Below, in pieces: positions 15,201 to 24,418 of a DNA stretch of 64,000 bases. How positions within the stretch are numbered: position 1 is the stretch's first letter; every line of letters starts with the position of its first letter. The stretch is from Heligmosomoides polygyrus polygyrus (taxonomy: Eukaryota; Nematoda; Chromadorea; Rhabditida; Heligmosomidae), in contig OX377201.1 in NCBI GenBank assembly GCA_947396885.1, positions 64,268,983-64,332,982 on the forward strand, written 5' to 3'. Both the position numbers and the translations under genes were made by a program. Below the pieces are notes generated by a model, which was not told the DNA's origin, made no database searches, and saw nothing but the letters and a program-made list of their open reading frames with translations.

Positions 15201-18200
15201 TCTCGTGGGGGTGGGTCTTGTTCGGAAAACTCTCAGTCGAAGCAAACTAAATATCGAGTCGCAGGAAACCGACCAAATAGTCCTCCAGAACACTGCGTCA
15301 GACCAAAGGACTGATGGAGTGTTCGTTTACTCTTCAGGAGTCGGTTAAGGTATCGCTTAAGTTTCCGTCTCGGTCTCGTGGGGGTGGGTCTTGTTCGGAA
15401 AACTCTCAGTCGAAGCAAACTAAATATCGAGTCGCAGGAAACCGACCAAATAGTCCTCCAGAACACTGCCTCAGATCAAAGGACTGGTAGAGGGTTGGTT
15501 TACTCTTCGGAATCCTGACTATAATGCGCTCAGAAGCTATTATTTGGTAGTAGCACGCTCCGTCAGCTTAGGATCCTACCGTTACCCCTAATATACCACT
15601 CGATAACTTTCCACTCAATACCATCTTCTCTGGCAAATACAGATGTGATAATCTAGCATCCGCCGTCAGCGCCGGTAATCCTGCCTCAGCCCTAGTTCCT
15701 GTGCACTCGGACAACTGGTCCTCAATAAGCGGTGGGCGCGCCCCTTGCCCCGCCCCTTCGTATGGGCGGTGTGAAGAACACTGTTCCGCCAAGGGTTTTT
15801 TGTCCGATGTTAGCCAGCCGCAATTCGTATACTGCCTAGCCAGCCGGTTTAATCGCCCAAGTTTGCGGTGCGGTTGCCAGTTGTCCAAACGAGTACGCTT
15901 GACAGTTGTCCACCACTGTTGTTTACCATCGACTGCAATCGACTGCCTGACGTAGGGTGATTTCGAAAGAGGTCTAATCCCAATTCGTGTCTAGTGGTCA
16001 TACCTCAGTGTTCCTTCCCAGCTCCCCGGTGTGGTGCAACCTTCCACTATTTTTACCGCCATACTTTTACCACTACCCCACTACCAGGGTTGCTGCTACT
16101 ACAGAAATTGAATCCTCTTCCACAGTTAAGTATGGCAACGGGTTGCTCCGTTCTGCATCTTTTGTGCTATTTTGCCTCACATAAGCCGTTTTTTGTTTCA
16201 ATTTACCTCTATGTTTGCCGCCATACTTTTACCACTACCCCACTACCAGGGAAGATACGGGCTAGATTCACCAACCTGCATTCAATTGTCCTCTACGTCT
16301 ACCGCCCTACAGTGATACTACCCCACTGCCAGGGAAGCTACGACTCCAGGGCCGGGTTCATCAACCGCTTACCAGTCGGTAATGGTGGAAAACACGCCAG
16401 ACCTGATGCTGATGAATCTCATATCAGGGGATTTGACGGTAATTTTCACCGTTACCGGCAGGTAAACTGTTGACGAAATTGTCCTCAAATACCGAATCTC
16501 TCTCCATTGTGCACAATGACAGCCGGTTACACTTTTCTGCACTTTTTCGCTATCAACGCTAGGGATGCTTCCTTACTCAGCGTCGGTTGCCGGCGAAGCC
16601 GGGCTTTTCCTAGGGGGCTCGACGTTAGGATGGGTTTCTGACCCCACATGGCTCAGCACACACGACGCCAGCGAAGCCGGCTAGCCTAACGTGGCCCGCC
16701 CGGCCAGAGTCGGGTGCGGGCGAAGCCCGCAACCGAAGCTGGGTTGTGGGGACCCTAGCGGGCTCGAGGTTAGGATGGGTTTCTGACCCCATATGGCTCA
16801 TCACACACGACGCCGGCGAAGCCGGCTAGCCTAGCGTGGCCCGCCCGGCCAGAGTCGGGTGCGGGCGAAGCCCGCAACCGACGCTGGTTAGCAAAAATTT
16901 GAATGACCTAAGAACAATTCATGTAATCTGAGAGAACTGAACGTCTACCTTCGAGTGTCGTATAAAACTGAGCAAGACAGACTGAACAAGGAGAAGGAGT
17001 TGTTGGTGAAGACAATTTTTCTCTTTTTGGCATTTTTGTTGATATTCAACAGAAATCACCGTGAGCCAGTAAACGCGACAAAAATTCTTATAGAGCAAGA
17101 CAATCTCTCCCGAACCACACGTAACATCAAACAAAAAATTCCTACCACAAAGCAGGAGCTGTCGCTAAAATATAAATCTTCTTCGGACGTCCCAATTTGA
17201 TGACCTAAAAATCAATAAAGGACAAATGAGCGAATAGGATCAACATGTATTCTTCTAGTACAGAACATTGTCTTCCAAACGCTATGAAAGGCTGCACGAA
17301 AAATTTCAATCCGGAATGGAGAGAAGGAAAACTGTCGGCGATGACCACTTTTAATTTTTCCACTTTAACGACCTAAAAATTGACAAAATTCAGGATGAAA
17401 AACGAAATGCAAAACATGCTCTGATTGAGCAAATCATTCTTTCTTGAAAGCTGTATAGCGCTCTGCAAGAGACCGTCGGCGAAATCCGCAATGAATTGTT
17501 GAAAAAAACGGTGGCGACTTGTGGGTCAACCTAATATGAGGCTCGCTGGCCCAAGCATCTATACGCTTACGTGTCTGCTTCTTCGATGCAAATGCACTTG
17601 TGCGCGGCGGTGCGGCAGGAGACAAGACACGACGGCGCTTGTCGTCATTCGTTAAGTCCGAGTCACACTCTTCCACCGTTTCGAGGACTCGGTTCCGCTT
17701 GCCAAGCTAAAACGAAGCATTTTCCAAAACACAGTAACAGCTCACAAAGAGTCGACGTAAACAACTTCCTAAGCACAGACCTCTTTGATGTCTGTTATTG
17801 CGACCTGATGAGGGTGAGACACAGCAGGCGGATCCTGATGCAAACAGTTAACGTCAAGCTGGATGGAACAATAAAAGCCAAGCTACGGCAAAAGGTAGAT
17901 GTGTCGAACAGTTACCTGATTACCAGTGGTGATAGTTATATCCATGGGCACTTGTAAAAGGTTGTCATCTTCCATACGCTGATCTGAAACCATTGCGGCT
18001 CTTAGCTCCTCCATTGAAGGAGCGCGATAGCCATCCTCTGGACGGTCGATAAGTTCGAATCGAAGCAATGTACGAGCTAAAAGCATCCCGATGACATTCA
18101 TCCTGGCAAAAGATGGGATTGAGCGTGAAGAAAGCACTGACTTTTCGGTCCAAACGCCGCAGTGTTAGTAATGGGGTTAGCTCTGAGAGTGTCCTTTGCG

Positions 18201-20352
18201 CGAGCCTCGAACATGGCAAGAGAAGATCGGCGACGGTCTGCAAGGATCATTAAACCAGAGCCTATTTTGCACGCAACACGCCAGTTTTCCTACTCTTCTT
18301 CGACTTCGGTTCGCCCGTATTTTTAATGTTGAACACTGCCACTGTTTCCTCGTAGTCGTTGAAAATTTCGCAGTCAGGAAAATACTGGTCAGCGAGATCT
18401 CTGCAATATCTCGTCTCAGAATAGTCACCACTGAGGCACGTAAGCAGTGAGACACAAACCTAAATCCAGCTTCCAGTTCGATCACCGTCATATCTGGTAG
18501 TCTACTCTTAGCTAAACTCAGCACATGAGAGAATCCATTGAGATCGCCGCTCTGTGCGTACGCTTCGGCCCACATGAGATGAAATTTGAGAGAGCCATTG
18601 AAGCGTCCCTGCTCCTCTACTTTCTCAAAAAGCTTCGACGCACCCAGTTTCCTGCTGTGCTTCGCCTGCAATCACACGAATCTTAAAATGCGGCTACTTC
18701 AATGTTTGTAGGGCGCACCATTATCCTATATAACCGAAGCATGTCTTCCTCAGCTGCCAGCCTTCCGTCAGAAAGAAATGCAGTGACGGCTCTCTGCGCT
18801 TTATCCTTGACCTTTCGCGGGTTGTAGCTCTCCCATGCTTCAACTTGCCTAAAAGGTGTGCTGATTTCTTTTACTTCAGTGTAACCATTTATAGATAGGG
18901 ATAGTATTGTTAGGCAGCTGCACCTTCCCCCCCCCCCATAAAAGCGCGCTTGTTTCATTTTTCATATGAAGTAGAGAAAAACAGCCAGATTTACCTCACG
19001 AATCGACCTGCTAGGATTCTTGAGAAGGTGAGAACTTTTGGCTGATAACAATTACCACACGTTGAGGAGGTAAAAAATGAAATTTGTTAGACTCCAATAG
19101 TCATGCAGATATCATCAATCACCACTACCACCACAGATTTCAAGGAACCATTAAGGTGAGATCCCAACCCCTCTCTTCGTAAAACAGCATAGTAAGTTGA
19201 TCTGTATCAGTTTCTTATGTGCCGAACGAGGTTCTTATGGTGCAGCTTTATTTGGCGGCCTGACGTTACGAGAATCGCTAGCATTCTTCCCGTTTCCCCA
19301 ATGTATGTTGAACTACAGGCCCGACACTCAATCTGATAAGTTGTTCGTTAATGAGAACAATCACCTAGATTACCGTGCGGGCATGTTTTCGTTTTTTTTC
19401 GATATGCAGTGCTTATCCTCGAGCCGTTTCTAACCAGTTGCCGCTTGATGTTGTTATTTGAGATGTTAATTAGAACATCATTTTCAACTGAAAGTTGAGG
19501 GCGTTTTGGACTTTCGCAAGAAATCCAAGAATGAACGACCGCCAAGAACGTCCATCAGTTAAAACTTCTTGTACTAAAATGCGAGCAGTGGAATGGAAGG
19601 GTGACGAGCAGACCGTTGTATCATTGCAAATAATATACGTCTGCGGCAGATCTCATTCGCCCTGCTTACCGTACTAGAGTGATGGACTGTGTATCGTGAG
19701 TCTTCCCTCTTTGCGCGACGTTTTCGTGAGCCTCCCTCTACGGTCTCGGAACCGCTAGAGCGGTTGAGGCGCTTGGTAGGGTACAGTGCATTACAATATC
19801 TTGCACCATCTTCAGGCCTATGTCATACCATCGCTCACCGAGAGCAAAGCCTAATCATAAGCTCCCATATCGATCGCGCGAAGCGATGAGTCGATATGGG
19901 ACCCTGTCATTAGGCTTCGCTCGGGGTGAGCGATGGTATGACATAGGCCTCAGGCCTCTGACGACGACGATCGTGTCGAAACATCAGGCCGCACAATAAA
20001 GCTTCACCATAAAAAGCTCGTTCGCCACACGAGAAACTGATACACATAAACTTACTGAGGTGAGAGCTTGTCCCGACCATTTCCAAACCCATACTCGTAT
20101 GAGGGGCGAATGATGTGCAGGCCCCTAGTTACTACCTTGCAATATTAACGCGTATAACTTACGAGCAAATCATTTGGAGTCCAGCACGATCCGGTTTCGC
20201 CATTACCTGCCTGTAAGTAATTGCTAAAGGAACACACTACAAGAGCTCCGCACATAGGGAAAAACTCACTGCAGGATAATGTTAAAAGAATCCATGACCG
20301 CTGGCGGATCGGCTTTCGACATCTCTGAAGAAACCCAACGCATAGAAGGCAT
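202..20352 (-). CDS. bub-1: BUB-1 spindle checkpoint kinase, spliced, C-terminus beyond left edge
   Basis: BUB1 is the kinetochore checkpoint kinase that phosphorylates histone H2A and recruits Mad proteins. Exons I read (minus, 5' to 3'): 20270-20352, 18719-18848, 18460-18665, 18273-18400, 18138-18237, 17916-18102, 17531-17706, 6496-6586, one or two within 5934-6169, about 5833-5878, about 5590-5735, 5448-5517, 5248-5367, 5099-5187, 4768-4982, 4628-4724, 4434-4574, 4264-4362, 202-273. The N-terminal part has the Mad3/BUB1 TPR signature ([25 protein letters not shown]). The kinase N-lobe shows NPWD, the glycine loop [11 protein letters not shown], the lysine in LALK, then [13 protein letters not shown] and [10 protein letters not shown]. 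Catalytic and activation loops (HGDIKPDN) are not in the window. Phases agree at nearly all junctions. Introns at 18238-18272 and 18103-18137 come out at only 35 nt, so those junctions, and the exons between 5590 and 6169, are provisional. The first ATG at 20352 is chosen; Met codons 4 and 11 are alternatives. The donor after LALK is GC. Confidence 0.87.
274..1470. other. bub-1 intron sequence left of the mariner; no gene supported
   Basis: This stretch lies between the bub-1 exons at 202-273 and 4264-4362. A plus-strand open frame at 715-1320 (201 codons) includes a CAA/CAG-rich run and Arg-rich segments. Two other frames overlap it for more than 60 codons and look equally protein-like, so the openness reflects composition. 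I see no family match and treat it as intronic. Confidence 0.45.
1471..2730 (+). mobile_element. mariner-type DNA transposon, decayed
   Basis: The element starts TTAGGTTGGAAAAAAAAGTC and ends GACTTTTTTCCAACCTAA, with TA duplications at 1469-1470 and 2731-2732. At 1260 bp it has the size expected for a full-length mariner. It sits in the bub-1 intron between the exons at 4264-4362 and 202-273, in the orientation opposite to the gene. Confidence 0.9.
1651..2620 (+). pseudogene. mariner transposase, broken by frameshifts
   Basis: Cut-and-paste transposase remnant. The N-terminal DNA-binding part reads [16 protein letters not shown] and [19 protein letters not shown] from the ATG at 1651. The frame shifts near 1845, where [20 protein letters not shown] continues in another frame. 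The catalytic part restarts near 2102 with TGDEPWVLY (first Asp) and HDDAKPHVA (second Asp at 2375). A further shift near 2440 leads to [15 protein letters not shown], where the third catalytic residue is Glu (about 2479) instead of the Asp of the DD34D family. Several frameshifts and the changed residue mean it is inactive. Confidence 0.88.
2733..3880. other. bub-1 intron sequence, no gene recognised
   Basis: AT-rich intronic sequence between the mariner and the GC-rich repeat at 3885. Short open frames on both strands show no family signature. A segment at 3590-3720 has repeated ATCCGA/TCGGAT words and may be an old repeat. Confidence 0.4.
3885..4140. repeat. Repeat with CCAGCG/CGCTGG inverted words
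   Basis: Contains repeated CGCTGG and CCAGCG words, for example ACGCTGGTCCCTAGGTAGAC followed by CAGCG at 4039-4063, and GACGCTGGCAAGCC near 4101. Similar words terminate the GC-rich repeats at 16614-16890, 46941 and 58885, suggesting one repeat family. Confidence 0.45.
6968..7494 (+). repeat. Left arm of a palindromic mariner-type MITE, split by about 9.5 kb
   Basis: Begins TTAGGTTGGCCCATAAGCC after a TA (6966-6967). It matches the left half of the palindromic MITE at 49215-53320 through to GCCAAAAAGAGAAAAATC near its centre. The reverse-complement half lies at 16998-17534, which ends in CAACCTAA followed by TA. The two halves may be one element opened at its centre, or two separate insertions. 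The element lies in a bub-1 intron. Confidence 0.75.
7499..7912. repeat. Inverted-repeat (foldback) element
   Basis: Two arms of about 175-185 bp (about 7499-7675 and 7725-7912) are reverse complements: one starts TCAAAATGGAGTGCCACGTC and the other ends GACGTGGTACTCCATTTTGA. They share a TGCTGAGTCATTCTTTACGG block. The short open frames in each arm are mirror images and not genes. It sits at the break point of the split MITE. Confidence 0.75.
7913..8985. other. Intergenic-like intron sequence, no gene seen
   Basis: Within the large bub-1 intron. A C-rich stretch is present at 7910-8030 (CCCCGCC words). The rest is unremarkable, with no coding, RNA or clear repeat signal. Confidence 0.4.
8990..9545 (-). 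repeat. Diverged relics of the 173-bp satellite, opposite orientation
   Basis: Three or more degraded monomers read on the plus strand as the reverse complement of the array at 12018-15512. Examples are CCTGCGAGACTCGACCTTTC then CTTCAACAGAAAAGG near 8995, GAAGTTAAGCGATACCTTAA at about 9153, TGCTTCAACAGAAAGTC near 9272, and TGTTAAAGAGTAAACGACTT near 9474. They align to the satellite words for GCGACTCGATATTTAG, GCTTCGACTGAGAG and AACTTAAGCGATACCTTAAC. Confidence 0.7.
9870..10105. repeat. Degenerate minisatellite, unit about 42 bp
   Basis: Imperfect tandem units of the form ACGTCTGTGACACGTCTTCT followed by GCATCCCGACGCACGT. The same family, with the same upstream unique sequence (AATCGGTATTGG and a GACCGGTCG motif), recurs at 60748-61197. 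It lies next to the 3' end of an RTE fragment. Confidence 0.7.
10111..11127 (-). pseudogene. RTE-type non-LTR retrotransposon, 5'-truncated, RT C-terminal part
   Basis: Reverse-transcriptase remnant reading right to left. Upstream residues include [16 protein letters not shown], followed after one amber codon (near 10900) by [16 protein letters not shown], the catalytic ADD box. The C-terminal part runs through [16 protein letters not shown] and [16 protein letters not shown] to [12 protein letters not shown], a pattern of the RTE clade. The 3' end carries ATCACCTGTATCACCTGTC, a short tandem tail. The 5' side stops at a junction with a TTTA-rich sequence near 11127. Frameshifts split it into three frames (10699-10884 and its upstream extension, 10409-10768, 10121-10402). 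Inactive. Confidence 0.85.
11128..12017. other. Repeat tail and unassigned intron sequence
   Basis: Starts with (TTTA)n at 11128-11145, which resembles the tail of a second retroelement; similar (TTTA)n starts a repeat at 44888. A minus frame of 144 codons (11133-11567) has no recognisable domain. Segments near 11660-11730 repeat ACTGGT/CCCTTC words related to those at 61022. No gene supported. Confidence 0.4.
12018..15512. repeat. Satellite array, about 20 copies of a 173-bp monomer
   Basis: Head-to-tail monomers recur every 173 bp from about 12030 to 15485, each containing GGAGTCGGTTAAGGTATCGC, GTGGGGGTGGGTCTTG and CGAGTCGCAGGAAACCGACC. Flanking monomers are more diverged (GGAGAGTTCATTTACTC at the left, GGTAGAGGGTTGGTTTACTC at the right). 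The 61- and 77-codon minus-strand frames spaced 173 bp apart are a by-product: 173 is not divisible by three, so each run closes. Monomer variants (GTGTCGTGG or GTCTCGTGG, AAATATCG or AAATGTCG) recur in an order with a 7-monomer period. The array lies inside a bub-1 intron. Confidence 0.97.
15513..16560. other. No gene; dispersed short repeats
   Basis: The phrase CCATACTTTTACCACTACCC recurs at about 16060 and 16228, with a related copy (ACCGCCCTACAGTGATACTA) near 16300, giving a degenerate repeat of about 85-170 bp spacing. No coding or RNA signal seen; open frames on both strands look incidental. Confidence 0.45.
16614..16890. repeat. GC-rich tandem duplication, unit about 142 bp
   Basis: Two copies of GGGCTCGACGTTAGGATGGG followed by TTTCTGACCCCA, ATGGCTCA, a CCGGCTAGCC-type palindrome and GGTGCGGGCGAAGCCCGCAA lie about 142 bp apart (from about 16615 and 16757). 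The block ends CCGACGCTGGT, the same end seen at 58885 and, inverted, at 46941. Confidence 0.8.
16998..17534 (-). repeat. Right arm of the split palindromic mariner-type MITE
   Basis: Reverse-complement counterpart of 6968-7494, ending ACTTGTGGGTCAACCTAA at 17534 with TA at 17535-17536. Its terminal four bases (17531-17534) form the end of my predicted bub-1 exon 17531-17706, and the GT of that exon's donor is inside the terminal inverted repeat. Confidence 0.75.
19190..20065. repeat. Inverted-repeat element interrupted by a small MITE
   Basis: The left arm (about 19190-19280) reads TGATCTGTATCAGTTTCTTA then TGCAGCTTTATTTGGCGGCC. Its reverse complement is at about 19980-20055 (GGCCGCACAATAAAGCTTCA, GAGAAACTGATACACATAAA). 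The part between carries a Harbinger-type MITE at 19815-19949. It lies in the bub-1 intron between exons 20270-20352 and 18719-18848. Confidence 0.65.
19815..19949. repeat. PIF/Harbinger-type MITE, 135 bp
   Basis: Hairpin with ends GGCCTATGTCATACCATCGC and GCGATGGTATGACATAGGCC, flanked by TCA at 19812-19814 and 19950-19952. Its terminal sequence closely matches the MITE at 37463-37592. A 3-bp target duplication and GG-ending inverted repeats suit PIF/Harbinger; no transposase is present. Confidence 0.75.
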
Positions 20353-20359
20353 TGCAAAC

Positions 20360-21070
20360 AAGAGAGAACCGTACAGAAAATTTTGTATTAGGGTACTCAG
20401 TATCTTACGGGACTAGAATCAGGGATAAGGGAATAATATACTGCATGTATGATGGAGTAAAGGCGGGTGTTAGTAACTACAGTAAGCAGTAAAATGTCGC
20501 GGATCTCACGAACTTGAGACGCCATAATCTTCCCAGTACCTATGGCGTAAAATAATCAGCGCTCATTTCCGTAACATCCTGAAACTATGCCGTCTTTCAA
20601 GCAGGGTATGCCAGTGTTTAGATAATAGCGATCACATCACTTTTAGAGGTGAAAATTGAAATAATATCATGCCCCTGCAGTCAGTTCTTTATGAACCAAA
20701 AGCTGGAGAATTGAAGAGCGCGATAGCACTTGAACCATCACAACTCGGTCGCGTTGGAAGCAAAGGGAGACTACTCGCTTGCGGCCAGCATTAACATAAC
20801 CACGTCTAACGGTCGGCGCACATTCCACTCCTGGGGCCAGATTCATCAACGACTATCCCGCGGGTATAGGGAGTAGAGATACCCACGAGGAAACCTGCGT
20901 CTCTGACTCTTGCCTTATCTCTACCCGACTCTTATCTTATCTCTACCCCTTATACCCCGCATACCCACGGGTTTAATTGTTGATGAATCCGGCCCCTGGA
21001 ATACTACTGACTGAAGGCTTTCCGGTCTCTCATAACAACCTCATTCAATGTGGATGTTGCGTTCGATCGA
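20360..21070. other. Region upstream of bub-1, no gene seen
   Basis: This lies 5' of the bub-1 first exon (minus strand) and should contain its promoter or trans-splice acceptor; the sequence before the ATG is TTGCA with a T-rich tract. GATTCATCAACGACTATCCC at 20831 and TGTTGATGAATC at 20982 form an inverted pair. Nothing else is recognised. Confidence 0.4.
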
Positions 21071-21072
21071 AC

Positions 21073-21147
21073 GGCGCCGGTGGTGTAGAGGCGTAGAGCA
21101 TTCCCGCCCGGCAGAGGGAGGTACGGGTTCGAGTCCCGCCTGGCGCC
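21073..21147 (+). pseudogene. tRNA-like sequence with Pol III box motifs
   Basis: The ends GCGCCGG and CTGGCGC can pair as an acceptor stem. An A-box-like TGGTGTAGAGGCG and a B-box GGGTTCGAGTCCCGCC are present, with a T-arm CGGG/CCCG. The D-stem is poor and no standard 7-nt anticodon loop forms (TCCC and GGGA enclose 10 nt). It shares the A-box and B-box words with 62805-62874. Probably a tRNA-derived repeat and not a working tRNA. Confidence 0.55.
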
Positions 21148-21149
21148 AG

Positions 21150-24050
21150 AAGTTCTGGTCGCAGCAAAACATCGTTGCGACAGCTTACGACCTCATTCAG
21201 TGTTCCCCCACACGTCTGTCGAAACGACCACCCAGCAGAGCGGAAGGCTGGGACCATCAACACCGCAGCAAACGCTATCCGTCCTGCCCCACCATACGTG
21301 AGAGACGTGGTCCGTCTGGATGTGTCGCAAGGTTGTCCCCACCAGCAAGGCGTGCCGAACCTGTCAAGGAGACGAGCACGTGCACGTAAAATCTGTCGAA
21401 GTGCCCTCTACGCGCAAACGCCGCAAACTGGCAGGAGACGGCCAGACCAGTAAGAGAATTCGATAGGATGACCAATATCGATTGACACTATCGATTTTTA
21501 GACCGACTAAGCCACCTAGATATTTGACCGACTGGTTGCGCACGCGAATGTGATGGTTGAAAGATGGACTTCCCATCCATCAACCATTTCCGCAAACTGC
21601 CGACCATAGACCATTATCGATCAATAATATCGATTTTTCGTCAGGTGCTATTGACTCGAACGATTGGGGTGGGCGCCACGCGGATATGATGACCGTCAAG
21701 CACGTCACAGCAGATGGGCGCATCCGATCGAGCAACCAATACCGAACGACATTATCGTCAGTCAAGGCGACACCAATACCGAACGACATCATCAAACTGT
21801 CGACAGATTAGACCCTTCGGAGTGGACCAGTTTTGCTTCTCTATTGGCGAACCAAGGGCCAATAGAGAAGCAAAAAGAAAGGAAAAACTGCATGCACGGG
21901 CACTCCATATTCTCGGATGGGGAGCGAAGCCCCTGACCGGACGCGGCGACCAGTCGTCTAGCCTCCAATAAAAAAGGCCGAGATCGGAACTGATCGAAGA
22001 AGACGGTCCGTTTCAGGCGATAAAGGCCGAAAAGTCAAACATTCCGCTTTCCCGCACTTTCCGCCGCAGACCGTTGTCCGTGGCGCAGTGATTGCGTTGC
22101 CGGAGAACTGGTCCATGGGCAAGGTGCCAACGCGGCGCGCCGGTTTTCTGCAGCCATGTCTCGCGCCCTCTCGCGCCTCACATGCATCCCGCTCGTGTCT
22201 TTAGCGTCTGCCGCTCCTCACACCCAACATGTACCTCTACTTCTGGCTAACCGACAGGCCTCTCACTCATGAGCACACTATCTACAACTCTCCCGTTGAG
22301 GCCACGTGCGTGCAAGTTGGGTGCGAGACTACCAGTAGTGGAGATGATTCAAAGACGGAATGAGCATAGTCAAATAGCGACAACAGCTGAGAGACCGGGG
22401 CGACCAATAATAGGTCCTATAAGGAATGGTCCGATTGATCAAATCAGCATAAACACCTGTAACAAACATTGAGGCCATCTAATGTAGCTGCATATTTTCG
22501 GAGCCCATTACACCTCTGTTGAGGCTACTGTGAGAGTAACTGAATGAAGACTAATGCATAGCTTTGACACAGTGTCACTGCGCTCTCAAGGGAAGTATGA
22601 CAGGCACTTCAGACCTTGCAGTTACATGCCACAAAACGGCCAAGTAGAGTGAAATGGCTAATCCAAGCAGCGTTTTGGAATCAACCTTACTATCTCACCG
22701 CATCCCTATGAGACGAATGCTGTGTGTGAGGTCAGTTAAGTTCAGCTGATTGCTAAATCATAGCGCACACCATCTTATAGTATTAGGATTAGGCATAAAA
22801 CTTCGTCAAGGTGAAGTTGCACCACGGCACATCAGGACTGATGAGCAACAACGACAAGTGGAAGTGGTCACCGAACTCTGGAGGTTTCTCCAACTTCTGA
22901 GAACTGCAGGCCGGCCACCTACTACAAGAGAATGCAAGGACCAGGTCGATGTACTTGCCGCTAGATTAGCACATTGGTGATATTTGTTTTGTTTTTATTT
23001 TCCTGCTCATGGTATTATTGGTATTACCACTGTGACGTTGAAGATAAACTTTATGTGATAAGCGGGTCACTGCATACTTTAAATTAGGAAAAACCAAGCG
23101 CATACTGCACGCAGGCCTCGAGCTAAATCACTTCAATTCCCTTTTTCTTTTGCATATCAATAAAACAGTTGTAACACAACCAATGCTCGTTAAATTGTCG
23201 ATTCGTTGCGACACCACCAACTCTCCCTACGGTTCCGACCGTCCTCATGTTCTATTCACGTGAATCTGCTGTTCCAGGAGACGGCGGATGGCGGGGCACT
23301 CGCAAGGAGCCAAGACGCAGAGGCTCACTCTTCCTATCTGACTCACGCCGCACGCGCGTGGCGGAATGAGTCATGGACCAGTTCTCATGTAATCCAGTGA
23401 TTGGCGCCGGGGCGAAGTAGATGGAACGCACTCCGCCATGCCCCAACATTCCATAGGCCGTAGCACGGAGGCTGGCTCCATTTCGCTCTACGATTTTTTA
23501 GACCTCGGGAACGGCGCTGATGGGGTCACGCTGGAACTGGCCACCTGTGATGCCCATAATTCATCCATGTGACGTCTTTGTGCACTTGCGCGGGGGCTGC
23601 GCTCTGACGTAGTAGGACATCTATTTCTCCTCTAGCATAGGTGAAAATCCATTGAGGGGAAGGCGAGCCGCTTCCTCCTTCCCGTCCGGAGCCACTTAGT
23701 GCCGAAGGAACTAAATATAGGGTTCCACTCACTATCAGTGTTGTCCATCGCTAGATGTGTGTTGGGCGTAGTTTTTGTTCCATTGTCACCGTCCTCCATA
23801 TCTTCAACAACGCTAGCAAAGGTGGAAACAAAACACAGGTGGAACGCAGTATACTAATCTGCGACAGAGTAACGTGTTTCATTTCGATGAGCTGGCACGG
23901 GTTCTCTCTGCGTGGCTTGCTCGTTTTCCTGGGGAAGGTCCTGCGGACTGGGCTGGGTCCGTCAAAATCTCGTGGACAAAATGCTCGGATAACTACAGTA
24001 AAAGGACGACATAATTGGCGTCTTAACCCGCTCGCAGCTCGATTAGGCAC
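21150..24050. other. Unassigned sequence; one unplaced open frame at 22750-22980
   Basis: Short repeats include ATCGATTTTT words (21475-21640) also found at 44285-44600 and CCAATACCGAACGACAT at 21737 and 21771. A plus frame at 22750-22980 (76 codons) reads TDEQQRQVEVVTELWRFLQ and ends TTRECKDQVDVLAARLAHW; it looks protein-like, but I do not recognise it and no splice signals are clear. GC-rich stretches at 22000-22260 and 23260-23420 show no gene. Confidence 0.4.
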
Positions 24051-24059
24051 TAAGCGGCT

Positions 24060-24300
24060 GGGGGGGGGGGGGAGAGGTTACCATGTAGGACAGTCCTACA
24101 CGTTTTGTGTTGTACTTGTACGAAACCAAAAATTTTATGCAACAATGGTGTGCTCTACACCTATGGTGAACTGAGCTAGGCCATTTCTGATGTGAGCTGC
24201 CATTAATGTGCGTTCCTACTAAGGTGGATGAGAACTCAGTACAAAGTGCCCCCCCCCCCCCTCCCCACCTTGCGCCCTCAATTGTTGGAATTTGCACACA
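24060..24300. repeat. Repeat fragment bounded by G and C homopolymers
   Basis: A G run starts at 24060 and a C run at about 24248. Between them the words CTATGGTGAACTGAGCTAGG and TGCGTTCCTACTAAGG are homologous to 53920-54000 and, inverted, to 57150-57240, so this is a fragment of the same repeat family as the large inverted arms. Confidence 0.6.
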
Positions 24301-24418
24301 CATAGTGGGCTTCCTGTGGGTTGAGATGGCGTCGGCAGTGGTTTACAGGAGTCCTGATGGTTCTGCCACGGCTGCGCACGCTGCATCGCTTGGATAACCA
24401 CTATTGCGACTTTCTCTT

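Noticed and set aside
12119..15466. Series of near-identical 61- and 77-codon minus-strand frames, like a repeat protein family
   Set aside because: They are spaced exactly 173 bp apart and overlap in different frames because 173 is not a multiple of three. They are satellite monomers, not genes.
12018..15512. CRISPR array
   Set aside because: The repeats are directly adjacent 173-bp monomers with no unique spacers, in a eukaryotic intron.
21073..21147. Functional tRNA gene
   Set aside because: Acceptor and T arms pair but the D stem is poor and no 7-nt anticodon loop forms.
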